The notes under the pieces: model-generated
The model's input: only the letters and a program-made list of their open reading frames with translations
What the model was told of the DNA's origin: nothing
Databases searched by the model: none
Program-made: the position numbers and the translations under genes
From: Rhypophila decipiens
Taxonomy: Eukaryota; Ascomycota; Sordariomycetes; Sordariales; Naviculisporaceae
Assembly (NCBI GenBank): GCA_033297075.1
Contig: MU858057.1
Location: 310,001-374,000 of the forward strand
DNA: 64,000 nucleotides
Direction of reading: 5' to 3'
In this document: positions 10,102 to 22,145 of the stretch, piece by piece
How the letters are laid out: the number at the start of each line of letters is the position of its first letter
Numbering within the stretch: the stretch's first letter is position 1

Positions 10102-12022
10102 TTTTTCGGAAGGTATTCAGCGGTTAAAGGCCGCCGAACATGACCTGGATTTTCTAGCGATTGTTCCAAATGAACGGAAACGTTTGAACTGACTAGCACA
10201 GCAGATTGATATTGTCAGCCCGCCCGTGATGTTTGCGGATGTCCCGATTAGGAATTCACCTTTAGCTTCCATACGGATACACCTGCCTCAGCTGCACGTC
10301 ACTGCTTTGGGTAGGCGGTGGGGGGTGGGAAAATGCGGGGGTTAGTCACATCCACATGCTGGAAGTCTGAAGAGCTTCCCGATGCTGCGAGGTTTCAACT
10401 GGGCGAGGACCAATTGAGACCTGCACATGCCAACATGATTTGAACACAGCAGCAGATTGTACAAGCTGCATGAATGATTTATTTGGGCCGACGACTGTGG
10501 TTGAGAAGCTCACTTGCATGTTCGGCAACGAGTCTCAGAGGAGGCCTGGGACATGGGACACGAGGCGTGGATTGATGCGGACCGTCCGTATCATCCGTTG
10601 TAGTGATAGAAACACAATGTGAACGTTGGTCCGAGACCGGATCTGTCCACTGTCTGCTGCTGAAGAAATCATGATATTGGTGTTTTAACCCACAGAAAGA
10701 AAGAAGCAAATTTCGTCATGCCAGAGTACGGATTGCTGGATAGAAGCCAATAGCTGGCTATGCTTCGAGACACTTGCTACAGTGAGCCAAGCCACGAGAT
10801 GATGGGAACTAAAAAAGGGGCTGCAGTCCACCCAGAGTATTCCAGATAGAATCCATAACTCTATTCACACCTTGGTGGGTCACTGGGTCGAATCCCAAGA
10901 ATAGTGCCAGGTGCCAGGTGGTCATCCGGTCTTGCCGCTTCCACCCGGGTCGGTCTTGTAACGGGCTGTGTTGGGGCGTGGACGTGTATCATGATTACTG
11001 CCAACTGCTGCCGGGCCTTCAGGAACAGGCCAGATGGTAAAAACAGGGACCAACAACTGGAAGTACTTGTTTTATTTGGTCGAGTCTGAAGCAGCATCGT
11101 GGGTTGCTGTTTTTCTTTGAAATGCCCCTTGCGCATTGTCGTCATTCGTCATGGGAACCCCCCACACGCCCGCCTTTCTCCAACTCCCACCCCTGTACGG
11201 GTACATGGATACGTACACTACAGATGCTTTGTTATCCGGCATCCGTTATCCCCAGACAAGAAAGAGTCACCATGCTCGTTCCCGAGCTGGGGGCGATAAC
11301 AGACTTGCAACCTCGATGGCTGATGACCGATAGCGAAGGGCACGGCAGCAGCAGGTCCAGCCATGGCCTGGCCTTCCTCCATCACCTAATCTGCCCCTGA
11401 TATAACGGGCACATTCCCAAACCTCTCGAGGTTGGCCCTCCTCTCTCCCTCTCTTTCTTGCTTTGCGGAAACCGTAACAAGAGACACCACTGCAAACAAG
11501 ATCATTCTAGAGCATTTCTTTGTTATATTTGTGTAATCGTTGTCTCCTACTCCCCGTGGTTTCCATCGCTGCCCTCGCTTATCTTTCCTTATCGGCAGCC
11601 GTGTTATTCAATCATCACCCTCCCCTGGGCTCCTTCCTTTGACTCATACGGCGGCTTTGTCACTGAACCCGGTCTCAGCTTGAGATTGCTCATCCGTTGT
11701 ACCCGAACGGGACCTTCTCTCACCTTCCTCGCGTGACTCAACCTTGCTCATTAACGTACCCTATTGCATCACATCTGAATACCATCTCTTCCTCTCTCCT
11801 CCCAAGAGAAGCTGAGATACACCACGTCGTCGACTATTATCGCGTGGACCATCTCCAGTACCAAACCTCATACACGGTCCAGGTAGCGTTTAGACGGCAT
11901 CATTCCTCTCGGCCGAGCCTCTCAACCTAGCTCACTTTCCACAATCCAAAAGCAGGAGCACCTACTCCAGCTTGAGACCTTGAGATAGCCTCACCCAAAA
12001 CCAAACCCAACAAACAGTCACC

Positions 12023-12716
12023 ATGCCCGAATCCCCATTTTCATCAACCTTCTTCGAGCGAGACCTCCGCGCCGACCACATCCCATGGAAGCGCTCCAAG
12101 GACCATGCCGTAAAGTGGTCCCGGGGGGCTCGTCCTTCGCCCGGAGTGCACATTAACTGGGCCGGAGAACCAATCACCGGGAGCGAAAGGCAGAAAGAGC
12201 TATCCCGGCCACGACCAAGCCCGTGAGTCTCCTCTCTGGCATTTGACTCACGAAAAAGTACATGCTCACTAACATTAACCTTGTCACAGCGAGTACCTAA
12301 AAAAGGGACGTCACAACGTTGTCAAGCTCCGAGGCCAGTGGGACATGCCCAATAGCCGCGTGCGCAACAAGATCTACGCCCAGCAGGAAATCAGTGATCC
12401 GGCAAACATGGCAGAAGACCCAACCTCGCCCGTGACTAGACGTGTGAGTGTGTCAGACAACAACGTCCTCTACAGCTTCGACCGGCTCGATACCACGCCC
12501 CACCTCCCTGTCACCCTTGGCAGCCTTGTCAAGACGACAGGAAGGGACACGGAGAAGCTTGTGGAGAAGGAGTACGAGGTTATTAATACCAATGGAGAGT
12601 CACTGACGGGCAGGAAGGCGCGCAGGGACTTGCGCAAGGGGCACACGGGGGATCCTGGCACGGCGTTGGGACCAGAGGAGAGTATCGTTGAGGATGAGGG
12701 CTTTGAGTTGGTATAA
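12023..12716 (+). CDS. Conserved-looking hypothetical protein, 208 aa
   Basis: Exons 12023-12222 and 12290-12716, with intron 12223-12289 (GTGAGT...CTAAC...CACAG). The ATG lies in CACCATGCC, a good fungal start context, after a long CT/CA-rich leader. The family is not recognised. The soluble, charged protein begins MPESPFSSTFFERDLRADHI; it has a basic, tryptophan-containing N-terminal half (WKRSKDHAVKWSRG, VHINWAGEPITG), a middle KLRGQWDMPNSRVRNKIYAQ, and an acidic C-terminus ending EDEGFELV. No signal peptide or membrane segment is visible. Exon lengths total 627 nt, in frame. It stands alone, convergent with the quinate repressor gene. Confidence 0.8.
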
Positions 12717-13711
12717 TTAATACCGTCCTCGGGTTCTTTTTTTCCTTTTTTTTTTTTTTTTTTTTACCGGAGCGGTCATTACGATGTGGACAGGCATTGA
12801 TCCAGCGTATTACCTACCTATCTACTTTTTCTAATCTGGCATTCTTTTCTTGTATTGCATTGGAGTGGCATGTTTGGCGTTGATTTTCTTCTTTTTCTTA
12901 GGATGGATGAGTGAGTTAGCGTTATGGGAGTTGTATTTATATATTCCACAGCGGCAGGGTAACAGTCCCTTTGTCTCTTCATCATCTCTGTCTGTCCCTA
13001 CCTTGGTTGTTTTCCTTTACCCGATTAGCAACGTGAAGGGAAGTTGGGGTTTTTTTTATTTTACATCGGCATAGGGTCTGATTCAGCATGGGCATAACAA
13101 TCAACCACCTAATACAAACACACATTGGCAGCAGTCTTTTACAGCCTGACATAGGTATACACCCACTGTGTACCGTAGGCAGGAATTTGGGTTCGTTTTG
13201 GGTCTCATGGCTTGGTTCTGGCCTCGGTTTCTTCGCACTTGGTGATGGTTTCGGATACTTACTCGATCAGCTACTTGAGGTAGCTCAGGGTTGGTTGGTC
13301 CCTTGGCTGGACAGCATCGAGCTTTGTTTTGATCATTATTAGCAGCGAGAAGCTGGATTAGCTCTTGATTTGTATAGAAGTGAATAAAATAAATAGGTAT
13401 CATCGCCTCTGCCCTCTCTCGTTCTTCCCACAAATCCCATCTCAACCACTCAAATCAACTAATATCGCATCAAAATGTGTGAAGTATATGGAATATATGA
13501 TAATATTCCATCCATGCCTGCATTACAAGCCGCACCTTGGAATCAAATCAATTGCAATTTGCAAACCTCCATCCGAGCCCTCCAAACAACCAGACGGTCC
13601 CTTTTTCACTTGATCCAAACAAATAGGACAGTGTCCAAGCAATCCATCCACACAATATACAATTCATTCTTTTTGGGAACCCCCCCCCCCCCCCCCCAAA
13701 AAAAAAGAATG
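12717..13711. other. Convergent intergenic region
   Basis: About 1 kb between two 3' ends. It has a poly-T tract near 12736-12765 and, just beyond the repressor stop codon, a run of about 18 C followed by 9 A (13680-13706). No gene is seen. Confidence 0.55.
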
Positions 13712-16283
13712 TTATTGCACAAAATCATAATAAGAAGTAGGCACATAGCCGCGTTGCTGCTGCTGCTCCCACGTCCGCCGTCCAACACTCTTCATGAGCT
13801 TTTTCGGCGCAGGACGGCCGGTCATGAGCTCAAACGCCTCGACGGCCATCTCGGCCACGACCTCGAGTCCATCGACTACCGCCCATGATGGCGAGCCGCT
13901 CCTTTGGTTGAGGGCCTGCATTTGGGCTACCAGTGGTGTTATGAGGGGTTCGTAGGCCAGCTTATTTGTTTGCAATCGCAATTTCGGTTAGTTTTGATTC
14001 TTTATTCTTGGTATCGGTCTTGTCCCTTTAGAGGGGAAAAAAAAAGAATTGGGCATGGCATACCTCGACAACTACACCACCCGTCGGGCTCCGCAACCAA
14101 TCCAGCGGCATCTCAAAATCAGCGGGGAGGGCATTCCCGTCCACGCTTGTAGCAGGAACACAGGATATCACCATGGTAGGAAGCTGATAGCCCACCGGCC
14201 ACGGGTCTAACAACGACGGCAGCACATGGCACACTTGAGAAACTACCGCCGCCGGTGGTGTAGAAGAAAATGGGGGCGGTGTGTTGGTCTGACCTGCCGG
14301 TCCACTTCCACTTCCGTTGGCAGTGATCCCCTGCGTTGCCGCCCACTCGTTAAAGTGCGCAGCGACCTGCGCGGCATTCGCCTTTGTGCGGTTGTAAATA
14401 AAGATATTCCGACAGCCGAGCTGTACGAGAGCGTAGATGGCGGCCCTAGCCATGCCACCTGCCCCGATGACCAGGCCGGTTGTTTTGGACGGCTGGACCG
14501 TGTTGCGCGGGCTGATGGCCCGTCGGAGACAGGTCACGATGGAGCTCCAATCCGTGTTGTCCCCGAAGAAGCTCTGCGCAGACCCGCCTTTGTTCCGCGA
14601 ATTGGCGTGGTCGAGGATAGTGCCCGTTTTCCCCCGCAAAGGTAACAAGACGTTCACTGCGCCGATCGCAGTCGCGTGGTGGCTTTTGACATTGAGGTGC
14701 GGCATGATGGCTACCTTGAACGGCGTTGTCAGACAGGCCCCTCCGAATGAGTCGCTCAGGCAGATCTGGTTTAGGCTGTCCAGTGTCGAGCAGGTGACGG
14801 CCCTGAAGGTGTGAGGCATTCCCGAAAACTCGTACGCGGCTTTTTGCATGGCCGGGTTCAGCGAGTACGAGACGTTGGCGCCGAGCACGTAGAACTGTAA
14901 TGGCTCGAGGATGAACTGGCGGAACAAGGCTTCGATGGCATGAGTGGCCGTGCTCACGGTGGCCAGGTGGTCTCTTTCGTTCACGATGTCTGGGTGTTTT
15001 ACCGGAGCTAAGACTTTGGTTTGTAAAGGTGTCCTCACGCCGAGAACAGAGAAGTCGTATGCGACGAGTGGAGGTTTCGGTTCGGGGAATGTCTCGTCTA
15101 GCTTCGACTTGAACTGTTCGAGGATTTCGGGCGAGCTGTCGGCGGCGCAGAACCGCACGATCCGGACAACGTCGCATCCCAGATCTCTTGCTCTTGCGTA
15201 GTACTCGAGTTGCTTGTCGTCAAGCCATGGTATGGCGCCCATATTCAGGAGCCAAAAGTTTCCAATGATTTTTGATCTGCCTCTGTGCTGGAGGACCCTT
15301 TTCACCAACTCGTCGTTCCGTTGCAAGTCTAAGCTCATGTATTCCACTCCGAGCCGGAGGCCGAGCTCTAAAAGTTCAGAATCCATCGTGTCCTTCTCGT
15401 CTGCTGATCTCCGTCGTTCTCCACGCGGGTTCTCTTCCACGTGGAAAATGACGGGCACTCCGAGGTTTCTCCTGATCAATGCAACTTGTCTGGCCACCAC
15501 ATTCAGCAAGTCGTCCGGCCAGTGGTCTATGATGAGCTCAATACAGTCCGCCCGTGCCTCCAAGTCGTCCCACCCCAGGTCCATGTCTACCAGGTAGGAC
15601 AGACGCAACCGAAGGGCATACGAGAAGGACCGGAACTCCGGGGGTATCGCCTTGACGGAAAAGGGGCTCTCGAGCCAGGCGCGCTTGGCACCTCTGCCTG
15701 TGATGAGATCAAGAAACTTGGTGAAATCTTGTCGCGCGCGGAGCAACTTGGAGCTGTTCTGGCGGCCGTCCACCGGGCTGCTCGTGCCCGAGCTGGACGA
15801 GGCGCCGCAGCTTGACTCGTCGTAGAGGTTGTAGTACTCGAGGTTGGAGCAGCTCCTGTGCTTCTCGTCGGCCTTCAGAAGCTGGTCCACGTCGGCGGCG
15901 TCGAGTAGCTGGGAGACCTGCTCCTTCTCTCGGTGTATATAGACAACGGGGTGTGTTCTCGAGAAGGCCCGGAGCAGGTCCTGTGCCTCCTCGGCAAAGC
16001 TGCTCATGCCACACTCGATGATGCATCCTTGGCGGTTGCTGTCGAGCATGCGTCTGAATACGTCGTTATTTTGGCGTGCAAACTGGTCCTTGCCGTGCAG
16101 CGCGAGGTACTCGCCCCTGGACAGACCCGTTACCTTCTCAAAGTAGTGGTCCTCCGTGACGAGACGACGGCGGAGGTGAAGGGCACCCATGAAGCCGAGG
16201 GTACGCTTCCCGGCGCCACGACATCCAACCAGGACAATGGAGGCATTGTGGTCAAACATGCGCTCGTTCTTGGGCGCCGCCAT
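13712..16283 (-). CDS. qa-1S: Quinate pathway repressor protein (QA-1S/QutR type)
   Basis: Exons 16283-14064 and 13960-13712 (822 aa). The ATG at 16283 is used because the frame upstream lacks an ATG. The protein is homologous to the last three domains of the AROM polypeptide: shikimate-kinase-like (P-loop-like GCRGAGKRT at residues 20-28), type I dehydroquinase-like (middle), and shikimate-dehydrogenase-like from about residue 465 (VSYSLNPAM, TTPFK near 520, GDNTDW near 574, GAGGMARAA near 608). In Neurospora and Aspergillus this family represses quinate-utilisation genes by holding the activator QA-1F/QutA, with quinate or shikimate as the signal. The dehydroquinase-like part lacks the usual catalytic His and Schiff-base Lys (GNFWLL and VVRIVRF at the corresponding places), as expected for a regulator. 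No qa structural gene or qa-1F homologue is visible here. Confidence 0.9.
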
Positions 16284-17847
16284 GGTTTTTAGTGTTATGA
16301 TGGGTGACCTGAGAGCCTTCTTTGGTGGACTGACTGGCTGGTCCAATCAGCTCCGCATGCCGAGTACGATGAAAGTGAAAAGGAACACAACGCGTCTTGG
16401 AAATTCAGACAATGGCACTGTCATTTTTCAATCCCATCACGAATGGAGGCCCGAGATATCTCTATCTATCTCGTCCTCCTTTTTGTTTTCTCAAGGTTAG
16501 GTAGGCACTGGGTTTTGTCGGTAGATTGGTCGGGATTGGTGTAGCGGGAAAATGTAGACCCTGGTTTGGCAATGTTGAGAGATGCAACACTGCCGAAGAC
16601 GCTGTGCACCCCACCAATCCAGTGGGCAGTGGTTGACTGGTTGATCCCGACAGCGGCCACAACGATCTGAGTCGGGGAGCCTCCCGAAGCCAATCCCCGC
16701 CTTCCCCGGGGTCCCATTTCAGTGGGCCGCTGCCGTTTAAAAGCCTCCCGGGTGCGGGGTGGTCCGGGTGAAGTTGGGGCCTCATGTGTATAGTAAATTG
16801 CATTTCAAATCCTGAGGGGAGAGGGTTGGATGTGAGCTCCATTTGTACACACTCTGATTCTATTTTTTTGTCTCTGGCATTGCTGGTTTATATCTCTGGG
16901 CGACGCTTGTCCATGAGGCTGTCACTTGTAGAATGGAAAGGATGTTTGGCTACCGAGTACGGAGCACCCGTGGACCTGACAGTGCCAGTAATGTCCAGGG
17001 TGACGGTGGCACACGGTAGGCTTGATTTGACATGCACGTGGGCGTAAAAATGGGATATAAAAATCCTACTGTCAGTGTTCTGAGTGGACGCTGAAAAGAC
17101 CCTCGACGGCCCTGGTCAGGTTGCTAACAAGAAAGTGATCAACATCTTAAAAGACTACATAGTAGAGCCTATGATCTTCATATCCCATTTTTACACCTAC
17201 GTGACATGATGGATGAAACCCGAGAACTCACAGTTTGCAAATAGACGTCCAATGAAAAATAATTCCAGCTCCGCAGCCGTGGAACAAGTTCCAGCGAAGC
17301 CAGAGTACGGGGAATTCAAGATGTTGATATAACCCTAACCCTAGGATTACGACTCATCCTCGTGCCCGCGTCCTGATCCCAATCCCTATTCACATGAACT
17401 TGAGCAGCCAAAATCATATTCACTTGATTCCCATATTCGTTCACCTCCCATCGTTGCCAGAGAGTGCCACAAAGCCCTTGTTTCACTGTTAGACTTTGGA
17501 AGCCCCCCACGGCCTGACTCGCTTGACGGTCCCTGGCTTGCCTGGCAGTCTGGGTCCCTAAAACTAGCGTCGCCAGCCAGCCAGACCTTGAGAGAGTTGC
17601 ATCCACTAATTTTAGCCCCGGCATGTTGCGGCTGCAGTCCCCGCGTTCGATCCACGCAAATGTCGATTTTCCCCAACCACGTCCCTTGGACCGCCAATCG
17701 AGAGAAAGGGTCGCTGACTGTTCAAACCTTCTTTTTACCTTTTGCCTCGGACCGATCCGGGGACCCGGATTTTCATGATACATGTGCCGCTAGAACTAGT
17801 ACGCCTACGCCGTAGCGAGATATTCCTGTTGCCAGTTGGCATCGCAA
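16284..17847. promoter_or_regulatory. Divergent intergenic region, quinate repressor / Zn2Cys6 gene
   Basis: 1.56 kb without a convincing gene. A CCAAT lies at 16343-16347, about 60 bp upstream of the repressor ATG. A two-unit telomere-like CCCTAACCCTA occurs at 17333-17343. Longer open frames in 17316-17783 have no ATG start or family resemblance. Confidence 0.45.
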
Positions 17848-18824
17848 ATGGGCTCCTCCACACAGGGCCAACAACAGCAATTGGGGAATGGGAATGGCGA
17901 TGCTGCCGGCATTGCAATTTCCAACCTGCTGTCCCCAACTCAAGACCAACACCAGCCCCCGATGTCCGGGTCCAGGTCCGGATCCGAGTCAGCAGCCCCA
18001 ATGTCGGCCTCGGCCCCTCCGCCGCCCGCCAGTGATACCGGCGCCGATGCTGGAAGTGAGCCGGCGGTGAATCCACGGAAAAGGAAGAAGGCCTCCCGGG
18101 CGTAAGTACACGTTGCCCTTGATCCAGTCCTCCCTGTCTCGGTTTATTGAAGCCCGATCCCCACCTTTATAGTTGTGATTTCTGCCACGTCAATCACCAG
18201 CCCTGTGACAATGCAAAGCCAAAGTGCGGTGTCTGCCAGAAGCACAACAAGCCCTGCCTCTATCTAAGGCCAACAAAGCGCCGTGGACCTCAGAAAGGCT
18301 ACCGAACTGCTCTCAACACCTACAAGGAGAGCGCCGCCGCATGGGGAGCAGTCCTGGGCGCCATCCCCGGCTTAGACGCCCTCATAGAAGGCCACCTCCG
18401 TGGGAGCGCCGGCAAGACTATCATTGCGTCAATCAAGGACACCAACCAGCAGGACGCTTTGATTTCTAGGTGGCAGGACAGTACGGTATTCAAAGCCTTC
18501 TTTGGCCACAATGGGCCGCCCCCAGGACTTGCCCAGGAAGGCGGGGCTCCCGTGCCACAAGATGCCGAGGACGATGAGGTTTCAGGGGACGAGAGGGCTT
18601 CGACCCGCCCGGCTCCATCAACCAAGTCACCGCCAGCTGTCGTCTCGCAAGTGGGTGCTCAAAGAGGGCCAATATCATCCGTGTTTGCCATACCAGAGAT
18701 CAAGAGGACGGCCTCCGATCCATCATCAGAGTTTGGTTTCAAGCGCCGGAAGAACTCCATATCTTTATCCGACATTGTCGCCAGGGACGCAGCACAAGGG
18801 TCTGTACCCGTCATACTCCCATAG
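17848..18824 (+). CDS. Zn(II)2Cys6 transcription factor, reading frame ends at an internal TAG
   Basis: Exons 17848-18101 and 18173-18824 (301 aa to the TAG at 18822-18824). The intron is GTAAGT...TATAG and splits the codon just before the first zinc-binding Cys. The binuclear cluster is CDFCHVNHQPCDNAKPKCG, then VCQKHNKPCLY: C-x2-C-x6-C-x6-C-x2-C-x6-C, preceded by a basic RKRKKASRA patch and followed by the RPTKRRGPQKGYR linker typical of Gal4-type DNA-binding domains. The N-terminus is Gln/Ser/Pro-rich and the C-terminal part is acidic with a basic SEFGFKRRKNS patch. The same frame continues openly after the TAG to 19049, so the gene may be a nonsense allele or carry a sequencing error. The ATG at 17848 is the first in frame. 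Target genes are unknown; proximity to the quinate repressor is not proof of a link, and the sequence does not look like QA-1F. Confidence 0.75.
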
Positions 18825-19049
18825 ACTCCTGAGGAGATGCTAACCCAAGTAAATAGGGCGGCGAGAGCCTCGCAAACGCTAGCGTCTCTAGGCTTCGCAC
18901 CAGACGAAACCATTGCCGACTTTTACAGCATGGGCTCAAACCCCGACCCGGTTAATGACACGAACGACCATGACTTTGACCCGACTTTGGGCGATGAGTC
19001 TGAGCAGAGGGCTTACTACGAGCTGTTGATGGGTCGCTCGTTTGGATGA
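18825..19049 (+). other. In-frame coding-like extension beyond the TAG of the Zn2Cys6 gene
   Basis: 75 codons, including the stop, in the same frame as the Zn2Cys6 gene, starting TPEEMLTQVNRAARASQTL and ending ELLMGRSFG before a TGA. The composition is protein-like (acidic, with ASLGFAPDETIADFY). No splice donor allows an intron of normal size to remove the TAG without deleting coding-like sequence. Confidence 0.55.
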
Positions 19050-19853
19050 GTATCATATTTATGTCAATTTTCTCAAGGATCCCAGTTCCCACCCTTGACT
19101 ATACAAGCAACATATAGAATGCTATGACGAGATAGCATCGTTACCTTGGTTCGTGGACGATTTCAAGGACAGTCAGATATTGGGTGAGTAATATACTAAA
19201 TTCTCTCCTCGACCCGGCCCGGCCCGTTGATCATTCCGCTTCGTCTCTTCTTCCCATCCGACCAGATCTTGACTAATTTTCCGGTTTAGAGCCAGGCTAG
19301 AGCCGCCCCGTGAGCAAGCCTGGCCGGCATTTCTGGCATTCGAACATGTACATACTAGTCACAGTTGATACCCGCCTAGATGGCAATTATTCAATCATTA
19401 TATCAGGAATACACGTTGAGTTATTAGCCATAGGTAAACATAACGTGAGTGAAGAAAGGATTTCTTTCAGATAAACTCTTGGTATTTTCTTGTTGCAGTG
19501 TACGATATCAGCTTTTACATTGCATTGCAGTTATCATGGGCGAACCTCGAGCTGTGAAGGGAATGTGCATTTATTGTTTTGCTCAGCACATATGTCTGTC
19601 CATCACGGTAGAGCTCTCGGTCCTCCATCGAACCAGTTATTGACAAACTTCCCAGACCCGGACCGGTAGCATCTGGTGAATGCTGCATCTTCCCGCACCC
19701 GTAGGTATCCACCCAACGACTCGGAACATGTAAAAATCCACCACCATCTCCATCCATATTACAAAATCGTGTGGATCTCGGCCGGTCTAACTCACGGTTC
19801 GGATGCATAGATATCCATTTTATACAATTCTAGCATCAAGAATCATGCAGGAA
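19050..19853. other. Intergenic region
   Basis: About 800 bp, AT-richer than the neighbouring genes, between the Zn2Cys6 gene and tRNA-Thr. No gene or repeat was recognised. Confidence 0.5.
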
Positions 19854-19956
19854 GCCCTTATAGCTCAGTGGTAGAGCGCAGCACTTGTACCTCTTCCTCT
19901 CCCAGAATAAGTACCCATATATGCTGAGGTCCGTCGTTCAATCCGGCGTGGGGGCA
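19854..19956 (+). tRNA. tRNA-Thr(UGU) with 31-nt intron
   Basis: It folds as a complete cloverleaf: acceptor GCCCTTA/TGGGGGC, D stem GCTC/GAGC with loop AGTGGTA, anticodon stem CAGCA/TGCTG with loop CT-TGT-A-A, and T arm CGTCG-TTCAATC-CGGCG with one G-T wobble. The anticodon TGT is at 19886-19888. The intron spans about 19890-19920, one base 3' of the anticodon, the canonical nuclear tRNA intron position. The discriminator is A at 19956, and CCA is not encoded. Confidence 0.92.
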
Positions 19957-20662
19957 TCTCGTTATTTTTGGTTCCTTTTTGGGAATTCTTCGATGTGCCT
20001 GCAGAAACAAGATATTCACATAAATAAACACAAAACGAAACCATCGATCATCCTGTCCAATATCGTCTTCTTTCCGGTCGCACCTTTTCAGCTTGAAATA
20101 TTACCTACCAGCCCTATCAAGCACGGAATAAGATCTCTCCGCGAGGGTTACACAGGCTTCCCGTATAAACATAGCTAGCAGCTTCATATAAAAAGACCAC
20201 CAATTCACACCAACTTTCTGCCTCCCAAACCAGCCTATCCACGGAACAAGCAATCCCAAGAACTATTTTCTCTCGGTGGCGTGCATGATCCAGATCTTTG
20301 ACAGCACCCTATCAGGGCGCCGGGATCAACTGTGGCTTGCATCTGGCAACCATCAAGGACGGAGCACATCAGTCTCAGCCGCAACGCGGCAAAGGCCTAT
20401 CCCCGAAAGAATGGAGCGGACAAAATGGCCATTTCTATTGATTCCAGCCCTTGGCACAGCCGAAGAAGGGCTGTCCTTTCTCCCTTTCTTGTTTTATGCT
20501 CTCATTGCGGTATCTCTCCTCTTCCTGTGCGGCAGCTCGAGTTGTGTATAGCCTCGTCAACAGCTTTTGACGCCAGACGAAACAATATATTCTCCATCCC
20601 AGCCAGACTTGAGCCTGATCGCTCGCGGCTTTGCGGCCCAAGCAAGTTCTTCCTCGCCCAGT
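19957..20662. other. Intergenic region upstream of the membrane protein gene
   Basis: About 700 bp. T-rich sequence follows the tRNA (possible Pol III terminator near 19963-19979), then probable promoter and leader of the gene at 20663. An open stretch at 20276-20551 lacks any protein signature and is read as leader. Confidence 0.45.
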
Positions 20663-22145
20663 ATGGCGCCAAAACAAATGGCCATCCCGCAACCCTTCAG
20701 CTATCTTCTTCCAGGCCAAGGCCTCGTCGCCGGCGTGGCCATCTACTCGACAATCTACGTCTTTGGAGTGGGCAAGATCCCTTTCATCCTGGCCGTCGTC
20801 GCCGCGGGCTTGCATTTCCTGCTGGGCGTCTATTTCTGCTTTGTCAAGAACAGGCTCCGGACCCACGATCTCTACCTCGTTCCTGTGGTGCTGGTGGCCG
20901 GCGCGGGTGTCTGGGCTGGGTCGTTGTATTACTTTGCGAAGCTGTTGGAGGTTGTTCTGCGGCTGGGCAGGATAGTCTCAACAGGGAGCCAGCCGGAGAC
21001 TGCCACTTGGACCAAAGTGGGAACTTCCATGACTGGGTTGAATGTGTATGGCTCTCCATCCTGTCCGGGGGTTGAAGTAAGACATGGATGGCTAATATTC
21101 TGGACTCTGCTCGTACATAGACTCCTCGACATTATCCTCCTGATCGTCTTCATCGTAGCCGTGTCCAAGAAAACGTCGCCCTCTCCGCATCAGGAGCCTG
21201 TTTATAACCCGCCCACGACACCGGCACATGCTCCAACGGCATTTCCTGTTGCGCCGGTATGTATTGTATATATCATGTCTCTCAACACGTGCGTTCAAAG
21301 TCTCAAGTCACTGACATTTCCAACATCAGCAGCCCCAGCAACAGTATTACCAATACGCAGCACCGAGTACTCTTTCCACCATACAGCAGCAGCAGCAGCA
21401 ACAGCCACCACCCGCCCCTCGGCGGATAGTAAGCAGCACAAGCAGCGACTTCAAGACGCCTCTACCGGTGGCATCGGCAATCTCGCCGACAGGCTCGCCG
21501 AGTCCAAGCCAACAACAGCAATATTATCAACAATACCAGCAGCCACAGACTGTCATGTATCAACACCAAAGACAGCAATCCTTTACTCCCTCCCAGCAGC
21601 AGCAGCAGCAACAAACACCGCAATACCAGCAACAGCATTTCTCATCACATGCAGTGTCGTACTCGCCCAGTCCACAACCGCCTCCGACGCCGCCGCCGCC
21701 ACAGCCTTCTCAAGTCCAGTATGGACAGTCCCACAACATGGCGGCAAACACAAACAGGATAACAACCCTCCGCCGCCTATCCGCCCTCCAATCCCCGCCA
21801 GGAAACTGGATCTACACCCCCGAACTAGCCTCTTTATTAGTATCACAATCACCACAACAACAGCCCGTGATAATAACACCCAACACGCCATCTCAGAACA
21901 TCACACTGCAAACAAAGCACCTGATGACCATCCTGCGAGACGGCATTTCTTCTGCGCAGCGCGAGGGGGGCCTAACGCCAGCGGAATTATCGAGCTTGCA
22001 GGGGGTTAATTGGGATTTGGGCTGGGTTGGGTTGGGGATTGAGCGTGCTGAGGGCTGGTTGAATATGAATAATCAGTCGCAGGGACGGGGATCATGGGCA
22101 GATATACAATACGGAGGGGGCCCGGGGGCTTATGGTAGTAGGTAG
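20663..22145 (+). CDS. Multi-pass membrane protein with polyglutamine/proline-rich cytoplasmic tail
   Basis: Exons 20663-21256 and 21330-22145 (469 aa); intron GTATGT...ATCAG. The family is not firmly recognised. The N-terminal about 195 residues contain four hydrophobic segments: AGVAIYSTIYVFGVG, FILAVVAAGLHFLLGVYF, LVPVVLVAGAGVWAGSLYY and WLIFWTLLVHRLLDIILLIVFI. This layout recalls small four-helix fungal membrane proteins. The second exon encodes a low-complexity tail with several Gln runs (CAG/CAA), tyrosine-glutamine repeats and Pro runs. It ends with a better-ordered segment (TLRRLSALQSPPGNWIYTPELASLLVSQ and LTPAELSSLQGVNWDLGWVG, given in part). The ATG at 20663 is the first in frame with the membrane domain. 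Confidence 0.8.

Larger units (their letters stand above)
8913..12022. other. Long gene-poor intergenic region
   Basis: About 3.1 kb without an intact gene. It contains possible eroded coding fragments on the minus strand (9071-9900, separate entry), a (CCT)n microsatellite near 10074-10101, and the CA/CT-rich leader of the gene starting at 12023. No tRNA, rRNA or transposon terminal repeats were recognised. Confidence 0.5.

Noticed and set aside
17316..17783. Minus-strand open frame of about 155 codons
   Set aside because: It lacks an ATG start at its beginning, has no recognisable family, and lies in a divergent promoter region with composition unlike the neighbouring genes.
20276..20551. 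Open frame upstream of the membrane protein gene
   Set aside because: A short frame of leader-like sequence without conserved features; the real gene begins at the ATG at 20663.
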